Assembly (NCBI RefSeq): GCF_000234665.1
Contig: NC_018312.1
Span: forward strand, 987,791 to 1,051,790
Reading direction: 5' to 3'
Origin: Leishmania mexicana MHOM/GT/2001/U1103
Taxonomy: Eukaryota; Euglenozoa; Kinetoplastea; Trypanosomatida; Trypanosomatidae
DNA length: 64,000 bases
Shown: one piece after another, positions 38,576-48,099 of the stretch
Layout: each line of letters begins with the position of its first letter
How positions within the stretch are numbered: the stretch's first letter is position 1
Program-made: the position numbers and the translations under genes
The notes under the pieces: generated by a model
Databases searched by the model: none
What the model saw: the letters and a program-made list of their open reading frames with translations, nothing else
What the model was told of the DNA's origin: nothing

Positions 38576-41500
38576 ATGGGCGACTCGCAGCACTCTTCTG
38601 TGCACAGTCGGTGCGGCGGTAAGCAGTCCACCATCGATGCGAGCTCTCTCATCACCGCCAACGGTGCAGGGCTCCGCAACTCCGGCGTTCTCTCACCGCT
38701 AGCCTGGCAAACTTCCCAGCCGACCTCCTCTGCGTCGCTCACCATGCTTGGCTTGAACCGCCACGACGCACTGTCCACATCGTCCGTCGCCCCATGGAGC
38801 ATATCACCGAACGCCGGTCACCAACGGCCGCAGGGGCGAAGCCTTGAGCACGGCAGTGTGCCGACCCCAGCACCGTCGTCGTCATCTAGCTCACCAGCCA
38901 ACGACGCAGCCATCACCGCGTGCTCGCCCTTTGCCGGAGCCGCCAGCCTGGTGGCGTCGGCTGAGTGGGCGGCCCTTATTACACGACTGAGCGGCTTTTA
39001 CGATTTCGTAGTGCGGCTGCCGGGCTTCCACACCGACGATCGTGCCGCGCCTTCCGCAATGAGCTCGCGAAGAGTCGACGGCGACGGGGAACATAAAAGT
39101 GACCAGTCCTCTGAGCAAACGCGATCGCCGGAGCCGCCGGAGACCCTACCGCCGTCGCTGCAACAGTCGGGGGATCCACAGAGGCGGGAGGTTCTCTTTC
39201 CCGCCCCTGCTGGGGCAGCGCGTCAACGCAAGGCAGTGCACTCTCCAAAGTCGGGCGATGCCTCGTCGACCCACGAGATAGTCAGCGCCAGCGCGGTGAG
39301 CGTTTTTGCAGAGGCATCTCGTAGGCACAGCAGCAATGTAGGTTGTCCGGAGAGGAACGGGAAGGACGAGGAGAGCGAGGAGGGCCGCCCGTCAACGGCG
39401 CCGGCTGCCGGGCCACGGCGGCTGAACAGCACCTCTCGCTGTCTCAGCCAAACGCTTGACACAGAGGCACCACCAGGCGTGACCAACGCCTTCCGCCGGT
39501 ACCTGGAGCAGACCCGTCACATGATTCTCTCCGCCGACAGCAGTGAAGTTGACCGCGCCGTGGCGCTTGACGGGCTGCTGATGCGCTGCCGTGAGCTCTT
39601 CGACCTGCTGAGGGACATGTATGCCCTTGTGCATGTGCCGGGCGCGACGGCTGACCGCAGGCATATGTCAATGGTGAAGATTCTACCGTACGACGAAGTC
39701 TCCACTCCCTCGTCGACGTCCGTGTCGTCCACATCGAGCATCCGATCCGACTCCGCATTGAGGACCCGAGCAAGCACCAGCGACACCAAAGGCGTGCCGT
39801 TATCATCCACGACGCAGCCGTGGAACTCGCAGCTGCCGCCTCTTAGCTGGAGGCCGTTGACGGCCGCTACTGCAGCGCGCTCAAAGGGCGCCTTCGAGCG
39901 AGGCCGACGCACCAGTGTGAGCAGCTGCAGCAGCAGTGTAGCGTGCATCGAGGTGCTGAACAATTACTACATGACGCAGCTGATTGGAGTCGGGGCGACG
40001 GGACGCGTGTACCTGGCAGTGGACAGCCATACCTGTAAAGCATTTGCCATGAAAACGGTACTGCGACACAGCCGCAGGACCGCCGTTCGCCGCTTTCCGC
40101 TGGCGTCAATGAGCACGTCAGTCAGTGAGGCGCTGCAGTTGGAGGGCTCTCCGCCGAGGGGTGCGCACATCGACGGCGCCGCTGCGCATGCGGCTGACAG
40201 CACGACCACCAGCAACGCCTCTCTTGCTGTTGTGCAACCCTTTTCGATGGGCGTTGCATCGGCGCGTCCAGTTATGCGGCGGGAAGGCACGCGTGACAGC
40301 ATGGATGTGAACCCCTGCGAGGCAGCGCTCGAGTCCCTCATTCATATGGCTGCGACGAGCCGCCCAAGTGACGCTCTGATTCCGTTGGTGGAGAGCGTGA
40401 CCGCGTCCTCCTCGGCTATGACGCCTGGCAGCAGCGACGTCGACGCCCCAAACACGCCGAAGACACCACCACCGCGGACAAGCTCCAACACGCACCTCAA
40501 CGGGAGAAACTCACCAATCTGTGCGGGCGGTGCCGGGCTGCCGACGACGATGCCGAGGTCGACGAACGCGGGTGAAGGCGTCGGCGGCGACAGCGGCACC
40601 AAGTCCGTCAAGTCAGCACATTCGAGTGAGCTGCCGGCAGTGGAGCGGGAGATTCGCGTTATGCGCCGTGTGTGCAACCACCCGCATGTGGCTCAGCTGA
40701 AGGAGGTGATCGACGACGACAAGGAGGATTCAGTGCACCTCGTCATGACGTACGCCGAAAACGGCCCGCTCACCGTGATGCACGGGTTCGACGCCGCTCT
40801 CGGGTGTGCACCGTGCGACGTTGTGCGGCCGTTCTCGCGGTGTACTCGTCTGCTGCACCAACTCGCAGAGGCCCTCATATACGTGCACCGTCAGCGCATT
40901 GTGCACAACGACGTGAAGCCGGACAACATTCTTCTCACTGAGGCCGACAACATCCTTCTCACAGACTTCGGTGAGAGCGTGCTGATCTCCAAGAAGCTGC
41001 CACGGATGTCGGCGGCGGACATGTCCATCGGTGCAGCTGGGGGAGAGGGGCTCAATGCGAGTGTCTTGGTGCCGCATAACCGCTGGAAGCCGTCTCGCGG
41101 TGCCAATGACAGCTGGGCAACCTTGAGCACGGCGGATCGCTCGCCTTGTAGCTCTAGCCCGGCAGGGTGCACCGCGAACACATCGCAGATGATGGCAGAG
41201 GTGTCTTTCCTGCCGGACTCGTCCATGTTCTTGGCCGCCGGCGTCGATGTGGAGGGGCGACTCAAAGGGAATCGGTCAGCCATCGGCACCCCCGCCTTTG
41301 CGGCACCAGAGCTTATCATGAGCAGCACCTGCAGCTACGATTCGGACGCGTGGTCTTTTGGAGTGGTGCTCTACTCTGTCATCTTCGGCCGCCTGCCGTT
41401 TGCGGCGGCGACGATCAGTGAAACGTTCAGCGAGATCTTGCATTCGGCACTGTCGTTTCCGGCTTTGGAAAAGGTGCCGGAGCGGGTCGGGATGACGGAG

Positions 41501-43228
41501 ACGGAGTACCACCAGTGGGTGGAACTATGCACAAAGCTGCTGGTGCGAGAGCCGCGGCAGCGACTGCCGCTTTCAGCGGTGCTGCGCCACCCGCTGTTCC
41601 GCACATCAGCAGCTGTGGGTGCGAAGTCATCCACGTCGTCCACAGGTGGCATGGAGATGCCCCGTGGTCGATGCCCACCCAACAGAATTCATAGCGACTT
41701 GTCTTCGGCGCCGACCCTATGGTGGTTGAACCCCAGTAGCCAGGCTTCGCGCCCAGTGTCCGGCAAAGAAGGCTCGCCGTTGATGTCACGGGCTGCGCGC
41801 GCAAACATACCACCATTGATGTCGCGAGAGGTTGCTGCTTCTGTGTGCGCTGTTGCGAATCGCCGACGCAGCACAGAGGGGTCTACATCGGCGCCATTGA
41901 CGAGAGGTGGCGCGGTGCGCGACACCATGCTTGACCGCCATCGGTTGCAGACCATGAGAGCCAGTAGCCAGACCTCCTCCACCTTCGCGAGCTCCGGCAC
42001 TTCGACGGTTTCGCTGAGCCCCCCGGCTGCCAGCGCCGGCTTTGTGCGCCGTTCTAAGCCGACCATCGCGGAAACTGCGGTGCCGCAGATGTGGCCGGAG
42101 GTGCGGCCACTTCAAGCGGCCCGCCTCCAATGCCAGTGCCCCTCGCCGAACTCCTCGCCCGAGAGGCGACAGTCCTTCTCCGGCGCCTCAAGTGTTTACA
42201 CATCCTCCTTCACGGCTACTGACCATGTGACCAGGCCGCGGGAGAATACGCTCGTTTACAAGCATGACGTCATCAGTCAGAGCGCCAGCGCGATCCAAAG
42301 TCCAATCAACCGGTCTTTCTTCTCGATATCGACCCCGTTCAAGGAGTCGCCGCCAGATCACGTCGGGACGCCGGGGATTCAGTTGACAAGCTGCACTGAC
42401 TTCACCTCCCCACTGCCCTGTCCCCTTACGCGCGCCGGCAGCAGCACTCCCGACCTTGGCGCGGGGGACCATGAGGAGGATCGACAGGATGAGAGCGGCA
42501 AAGAGGAGTCAAGCAGCTCCAATGCTGCTGGCGCCGCCACTGCTGTGGCGGTCGTCGCCGCGCCAGCGCCTCCGGCCTCACCACCGGCGACGTCATCAAC
42601 GGGGCGACCGCGCTCCGTCGCATCGGCGAGGGGGGCACGTCAGGACACTGCGGCAGTGGGGCCATATGTTCAGCGCCGGCGCAGCGAGGAGGAGCCGTGT
42701 GGGGAGGACGGCAGCAATGGTGGCGGCTGCAACTTCTCGTACTGGGGCTTTTCGAGCGACGTGGCAGACAGCGGCTACAGCGAGGACGAGGGGGGGAAGC
42801 AGGACGTCAACGATAAAACGTCGCAGCTGCCAAAGCCGCCCTTGCGACCGCCCCGTAGGCGCTCGGCCCACTCTTCGGGTGGTGTAAGGCCGCTGGCCTC
42901 TCTGCAGGAAGTAGTCGCTCAACACGCAAAACCCAAGGGCAGAAGTGAGCACCTGCAATCTGTGACTGACGTCCCTTACGGCAACTCGACGATCGTTCTC
43001 GGAAGCCCCGAGAACCTCTCCGCGACAAGAGAGATGGTGCAGAAGGCGCGCGAGACGGAGTCGCCGGTGGAGCAACGGGCCTCGAAGTTGTCACCGCTGC
43101 TGAACAATCTGGAGGTGAACGACGCCGACCGTGGTGGCTCCTCGTCACCGTGCCCATCACCGCTGAAGTCGACATCTGAGATACCCCCTGCACAGGCGAA
43201 AAAGTCGCGGTTCTGGTTTCGTCGTTAA
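38576..43228 (+). CDS. Large CaMKK-like serine/threonine protein kinase, 1550 aa
   Basis: The kinase domain spans about residues 462-1009 and is stretched by two insertions. The glycine loop is GVGATGRVYLA (from Gly471) and the ATP lysine is Lys493 (FAMKTV). About 195 Ser/Thr/Pro-rich residues follow before the C helix (VEREIRVMRRV, Glu690-692). The catalytic loop reads VHNDVKPDN (Asp779), with Asn where HRD has Arg; DFG starts at Asp797. A second insertion of about 90 residues precedes GTPAFAAPE (904-912). LKEVIDDDKEDSVHLVMTYA, then ENGPL, matches the CaMKK pattern [23 protein letters not shown], and GTPAFxAPE is typical of CaMKK/Sak1-type kinases that activate AMPK/SNF1. DNILLTEA is nearly repeated as DNILLTDF. 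Both flanks are long, disordered and Ser-rich, and the C terminus is basic (KKSRFWFRR). The start is set by the acceptor at 38569. Confidence 0.8.
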   Translation: MGDSQHSSVHSRCGGKQSTIDASSLITANGAGLRNSGVLSPLAWQTSQPTSSASLTMLGLNRHDALSTSSVAPWSISPNAGHQRPQGRSLEHGSVPTPAPSSSSSSPANDAAITACSPFAGAASLVASAEWAALITRLSGFYDFVVRLPGFHTDDRAAPSAMSSRRVDGDGEHKSDQSSEQTRSPEPPETLPPSLQQSGDPQRREVLFPAPAGAARQRKAVHSPKSGDASSTHEIVSASAVSVFAEASRRHSSNVGCPERNGKDEESEEGRPSTAPAAGPRRLNSTSRCLSQTLDTEAPPGVTNAFRRYLEQTRHMILSADSSEVDRAVALDGLLMRCRELFDLLRDMYALVHVPGATADRRHMSMVKILPYDEVSTPSSTSVSSTSSIRSDSALRTRASTSDTKGVPLSSTTQPWNSQLPPLSWRPLTAATAARSKGAFERGRRTSVSSCSSSVACIEVLNNYYMTQLIGVGATGRVYLAVDSHTCKAFAMKTVLRHSRRTAVRRFPLASMSTSVSEALQLEGSPPRGAHIDGAAAHAADSTTTSNASLAVVQPFSMGVASARPVMRREGTRDSMDVNPCEAALESLIHMAATSRPSDALIPLVESVTASSSAMTPGSSDVDAPNTPKTPPPRTSSNTHLNGRNSPICAGGAGLPTTMPRSTNAGEGVGGDSGTKSVKSAHSSELPAVEREIRVMRRVCNHPHVAQLKEVIDDDKEDSVHLVMTYAENGPLTVMHGFDAALGCAPCDVVRPFSRCTRLLHQLAEALIYVHRQRIVHNDVKPDNILLTEADNILLTDFGESVLISKKLPRMSAADMSIGAAGGEGLNASVLVPHNRWKPSRGANDSWATLSTADRSPCSSSPAGCTANTSQMMAEVSFLPDSSMFLAAGVDVEGRLKGNRSAIGTPAFAAPELIMSSTCSYDSDAWSFGVVLYSVIFGRLPFAAATISETFSEILHSALSFPALEKVPERVGMTETEYHQWVELCTKLLVREPRQRLPLSAVLRHPLFRTSAAVGAKSSTSSTGGMEMPRGRCPPNRIHSDLSSAPTLWWLNPSSQASRPVSGKEGSPLMSRAARANIPPLMSREVAASVCAVANRRRSTEGSTSAPLTRGGAVRDTMLDRHRLQTMRASSQTSSTFASSGTSTVSLSPPAASAGFVRRSKPTIAETAVPQMWPEVRPLQAARLQCQCPSPNSSPERRQSFSGASSVYTSSFTATDHVTRPRENTLVYKHDVISQSASAIQSPINRSFFSISTPFKESPPDHVGTPGIQLTSCTDFTSPLPCPLTRAGSSTPDLGAGDHEEDRQDESGKEESSSSNAAGAATAVAVVAAPAPPASPPATSSTGRPRSVASARGARQDTAAVGPYVQRRRSEEEPCGEDGSNGGGCNFSYWGFSSDVADSGYSEDEGGKQDVNDKTSQLPKPPLRPPRRRSAHSSGGVRPLASLQEVVAQHAKPKGRSEHLQSVTDVPYGNSTIVLGSPENLSATREMVQKARETESPVEQRASKLSPLLNNLEVNDADRGGSSSPCPSPLKSTSEIPPAQAKKSRFWFRR

Positions 43229-44255
43229 GCAATGCGCTTCTGCGTTCTCAAGAGAGAAGTAAGCCTCTTGAACCACTGCTACCACCGCAAGTGGTCTCTT
43301 ATGCTTGGCTTGGACTCTGCATCTATATTGGTGTTGATGCGTGTGCACCTGTGTGTGGGTGTTGCTAGTGCATCCATTGTTGAATGTATGCTGGTGTGCG
43401 CTCGTGTTGAGTGTGCGGATGCTTGGTGTAAGCACATCTGGCGCTGTAATGGTGGGTGGGGCGGCGAAGAGCTCCCTCTTCTGACGCCTTCCTCAGCGTT
43501 CCGTTGGTCTCGATGACAACTGGGCGCGTCTGCGTGTCTCGCTGCCATGCCTTGTGGTGGTTTTTCTTCACCTTCTCTTCCCTTGCGTTTTGTGTAACGA
43601 TGATGTATACTGCTTGTGGTGAGCACTAGCGAACAAGCAGACAAATCGTCTCTCCCCTCCTCTTTGCATTTACGGGCATTTCTCCGACCCCACTTCCTCT
43701 CCACGCACGCACGCGGCGAGAGGGAGAGGGGGATGGGTGGGAGAGACGCGCGGTGGTTTGTAGAGACGCGAATGCAACGATAAAGAACGCTCGCGTTGTC
43801 TGGAGCGCCGCACATTTTCTGCGCTTTCCCTCCGTCCCCTTTTGCATCTGAGTGTTCTCTCTTCGCTCGCCTTGCACCGCGTCGTCTTTACCCGTGGAAC
43901 TGTTTTATTTTTATCTTATTATTTTCCCTGCTTGCGCCTCTGTATGCCGTCCTCTCCTTGGGCAGTGCGCCCCCTCCCCCACTCCCCCACTACGGCTTCT
44001 CTCTGTTTCTCTTTGCCTCTCTCGAGCACCTCCACTTCCTTCATGCTCTGCTCTACTTTGGAACTCTACGCTTTTTTCTTTACATGCGAGTGTAGGAAGG
44101 GAGGGGAGAGAGGGGGGGTGCTTCCACCCATCAACCCGCTACGCTCCTAGTCATCTCGCGCTTCTTGTGTCTCCCTCCCGTGGACATCTCTATCTGTGTC
44201 TGTATACGTATATGTATGTATGCATATATATATATGTATGTGTATAAGTGTATCG

Positions 44256-44280
44256 GTGTGTGTGTGTGTGTGCGTGTGTG
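44256..44280. repeat. TG microsatellite
   Basis: TG run next to a TATATA-rich patch, downstream of the kinase gene. Confidence 0.9.
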
Positions 44281-44779
44281 TATTAAGTAAACGCGCTTGA
44301 GAAAAGCTATGGCGTCGTTGTCTGAGTCGCTCCTCGTGTTTCTCTGTGAGAATCTGCTCTCTCTCAACGCGGTGCGCCACCACCGCGTAGCGCCCTCCGC
44401 TACCATGTACATCGTTTCCGACTCCCCCTTGCCGGCTGCTTCCTAGGCAATTCGTGCTCCTTTTCTTTTTTTCGTATTTGCGAGGCAACAGGGGGGTGGA
44501 GAGTATGTGATTTCTGGATGATCAGATACGCACGATCACATGTAACTGTCTAACACACCCTCTTCCTCTTCTTACACCCGGTGCTTCTTCTTCCTGCGTA
44601 CTGCGCTGAGTGGTGGCGGTGAAGTGCCTGTCTGTCTGCGCCTGCGTAAGCCGGCATGACTGAATGTGCCCATACGCCTGTCGTTTTGAAAGGTGTTTTA
44701 CGTCCTCTATTTTTTTTCCTGTTAATAGATCCTCTCCCCTCTCTTTGACTACTCATCGGCTTCTCATCGCCCCCCCCAA

Positions 44780-44800
44780 CACACACACACACACACACAC
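44780..44800. repeat. CA microsatellite
   Basis: CA run in the gene-free interval, after a run of seven C. Confidence 0.9.
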
Positions 44801-44947
44801 GCCCGCACGTGCACAAGGCTGCCCTCCCCTCTCCCTCCCTCATTCTCCATCCGCTCATCAGCATTGGGCGTTCACTGATGCGCAAGTGTGCTTCTCTTTC
44901 ATTGCCCTTCTTTTGTGTTAACAGCAGCGCCTCTGTCATGGATACCC

Positions 44948-44972
44948 GTGTGTGTTTGTGTGTGTGTGTGTG
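44948..44972. repeat. TG microsatellite
   Basis: TG run with a TTTG interruption in the gene-free interval. Confidence 0.85.
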
Positions 44973-46508
44973 TATGTGTGCGTCTTAACCGCCCCCTGTA
45001 ACGGTGACGCGTGGAGGGGTGGTGCGGGTCATTTCCTTTTCTGGCTCGTTTCAACAACAGCTTGTGCGCGCCTCGGCCCTCGTCATTCATCCACTCTGGT
45101 AGGCGAGTGCCGTGCAGCCTTCCTCTCTTCCTCGTCGTTCCTCACACCGTCTGTATTTCTCGTTTTGATGCCTCGCCTGGCGTTTTTCTTTTCTCTGTAG
45201 TTTCCTGGTACGGCGCAACGTCAGCAGAACAGGCACGACCTTGAGCATTCCTTTACATATCTCTTATACACCTGCGCGCCCACCCATATACATGCATATG
45301 TATATACATGTGTACATGTGTGTGCGTGTGTGTGTTGAGGACAGCCGTAAAGTGCGTAGTGGATGTGCGAAAAAAAAAGGCAGTGCAGGCACCGATATAT
45401 GGGGAGGCCTGTTTCCGTAGAGAGTCCCGGATCTGCGCGCCACACATTGCGGCAGATCGTTGAATCGTCGTCTTTTCTGCGCGTGCCCCCTCCCCTCCCT
45501 CATCTTTCTCTTTATATTTTCGCTCCACACCTCCCTTCGGTGCTTCACGTTCTCTTGTCACGGTCTGTTTGTCGCTGGATGTGCTAAGCCAGTGATGGTG
45601 GCAGGGAGGGAGGGAAGGGAGGTGTGTGTGGGGGGGAGTGAGGACTACTACCCTGGGAGATGGGTGTCTTTTCTTATTGTTACTATAAGGAGGACCACGG
45701 AGAAAGAAGGGCAAGATTGGGACTCTGGAGCCCTGCTTCTGCTGCTGCTGCTGCTCTCCCGTGTCTGCGTGTTTGCGTTCATGACTCGCTTTCGCCCTTT
45801 CACTTTTGCTGTTATTCGATCACGGTGTAGCGGCAGGGGAATTCCACACATACACACGGAAGCAGGCGGCTGCGCCGTCCTCTCGAATACCGGGCACCTC
45901 CTCCTCCTCGGCTCTCTTCCTCTCCGACGCTTCTGCGCCTGTGATACGAATGGGTAGCCTTCTCTGCTGGATAGCCACCAAGCAGCGGCTGCTGTGCACC
46001 GGCACATGACGCACGTGCCGACGTGTCGTTCACATGTCTGCCGCTGCTCGCATTGTGACAAGGGGATAGGTGATGTGGGGGTGGGGGTCGTTGAGCGTAG
46101 CGGGGGCGGCAAAGGGAAGGGCAGCTGTGCTGTCGCCTTGCTTCCCGAGCCATTGCAGCCCCTCGTCGCTTGTGCGGTGTTTCTGCCGCCACCTCTGCGT
46201 TTTTCTGCTTGCGTGCGTCCTCTCACTCTCCTTCTCATTAGCATGCACGTTCAACTCTATTTACCATGTGCGGTTACCCCACCCCTTTTCGTATTCGCGT
46301 GTGACGCTTCATCACGTGTCGCCACCCATGCACATTTTCGTTTTGTCTTTCACAGCCGCGCTGAAGCCCGCCAGCGGCGCATCGAGTCGGCGCGACTTTG
46401 CAAGAGAGCGATAAGGAGAGCAAAGAAGAAAAAAAACGTGCGAGTGACTGCGCGCACACGCGTTCACCGAAGCAGGAGTTCAGGAGCAAGTGGCTGCTGC
46501 TGAGCGCC

Positions 46509-47033
46509 ATGCTCCGAATCGGCCGTGCGCTCCTGGCGGAGGTCACGACCATCAACAGTAGCACCGCCTCTGTGAGCGGCCGTCTCATCCGGATTCGAAA
46601 AAAGAGCAAGTGGATCGATCGGCGCAGCACGCGCGTACCGCATAACGGCAAGGATATTTGGTACTTTGGCGATCAGCCCAGCTGCGCGCTGTGTCACATA
46701 CGGTTCCGCTACAAGCAAGATTACGAGGCGCACAAAGAGAGCGAGCTGCACGTGAACCGTCTTCGGTGGGTCGAGACGATGAACTGGTGGAAGGAAACGG
46801 GCGAGCCAGCCTACCTCAAGGCGTCCAACGAGCAGTGGGAGTGGTTTGAGCAGCATGTGCTGCCCACCAAGGCGCAAGAGATGGGCTGCACCCTGGACGA
46901 GGCGCGGCGCGTGTACCGGCAAGCCACCATGACCGAGACCCCAACGTGGCACCGACCGCTTCAGTGCCCCACAGTGAAGCAGGAGGTGAAGGAGCCTCGT
47001 GATCAGCGGTGGCCTGCGTCTCCTAAGTGGTAA
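46509..47033 (+). CDS. C2H2 zinc-finger protein, probably mitochondrial, 174 aa
   Basis: One C2H2 finger has Cys59, Cys62, His75 and His81 (CALCHIRFRYKQDYEAH, then KESELH), spacing C-x2-C-x12-H-x5-H. This is the U1/matrin-like spacing used by many RNA-binding proteins. The N terminus (MLRIGRALLAEVTTINSSTA) starts with hydrophobic and basic residues and fits a mitochondrial targeting sequence, though it contains one Glu. Around the finger the protein is rich in Trp, Arg and Lys (KSKWIDRRSTRVP, WVETMNWWKETG). The small size, basic charge and finger would suit a trypanosomatid mitoribosome subunit, but splicing or nuclear roles are equally possible. 46509 is the first ATG of the open frame. Confidence 0.7.
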   Translation: MLRIGRALLAEVTTINSSTASVSGRLIRIRKKSKWIDRRSTRVPHNGKDIWYFGDQPSCALCHIRFRYKQDYEAHKESELHVNRLRWVETMNWWKETGEPAYLKASNEQWEWFEQHVLPTKAQEMGCTLDEARRVYRQATMTETPTWHRPLQCPTVKQEVKEPRDQRWPASPKW

Positions 47034-48099
47034 CGCTTGTGTGCATGAGAAAGGAGCGTGTGGGTTCGCGTTCGTGGGGTGGGGTCGACCTCAGCGCATC
47101 CCGTACTTGGACGCAGTAGGGGGGGGGGGCAGTGGGGCACCGGTGTGTCTCCGTCGGTCGTGTGTGTATATATATGTGTATGTGTGCAGCAGAGCCCCTG
47201 TCCTTTGCTCCCGCGTCACGCCTGTCCGCTTTCTTGTCTCGTGTGTTAGTCGATGCTCATACGGTGTATGCGCGCTGTGCGCTGCCAGTTGCTCTCTTAC
47301 TTACGTACACACGGCTCAGAAGCGCACCAGCAACCTACCCAGAAACGAAACGCTGCCATCCGACGGGCACGTACAACAAGGTTCCGTACAAATGCAAGCT
47401 AGGAGCGAGCCGGCGTGGGGACTTCCTTAGCGGGTCGAGGGGCGCACTGTGCGGCAGCGTTGGAAAGGTGGTGGTGGAAGGGAGAGATGCGTGCTGGACG
47501 TGGTGACCGTGACATAATCTGAGCGGTGCGCCGCGAGCCATCGGAAGAAAGAAAGCGGCCTACTTTTGAGAGTGCTTACTTGCTCTTCCCCGCACCCCCA
47601 CCCCTCCCCGAAAACCTCGTGTGAGGTGTGCTGCACACCGAACGCTGATGTATCGTCGCACAGATGTGCGTGTGTATGTCTACGTGCGCCGCTATGCTCG
47701 TTGCTCACTGCGTGCTTTTCACTTGTTGCCTACTCCCATCTCGTGCTGTACTCTACTGTCCCACGGGGTGTGATGATAGCAGGCGCGCAAAGAACGATCG
47801 ATCCTTCTTTGTGTGTCTGCCCGTGTGCGCCTGTGCTGAGGAATTATATTCCATAAACGGGGTATCTGTGGCCAGGGGGTACCTTCAAGGACTGGCTAAA
47901 TCGGAAGCGCGCCCTTGCATTTCTCCGCGGGCGCATCCGCTCGTGACTTTTGAACAAGCCCACCTCGCCTCTCCTTTACGTTCCACGGCTGCTGCCGCCT
48001 CTATCTCTTGCCTTTTCCTCTCTCTTCCTCTCCTTCACACACACACACACGTACACAGTCGTGTTCCGCTCCTAGCAACACACAGAGACCCACGACAGG
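47034..48099. other. Intergenic region, 1.1 kb
   Basis: No supported gene. A pyrimidine-rich stretch (about 47984-48036) and a CA run (48037-48050) lead to an AG at 48057-48058 and further AGs before 48100; this is the probable splice acceptor zone of the next gene. Confidence 0.65.

Larger units (their letters stand above)
43229..46508. other. Long gene-free interval, 3.3 kb
   Basis: No supported gene on either strand. It includes TG runs (44256-44280, 44948-44972), a CA run (44780-44800), a GCT run (about 45730-45756), an AT-rich TATA-type patch (44205-44245) and many pyrimidine tracts. Frames here translate into low-complexity sequence. Confidence 0.65.
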
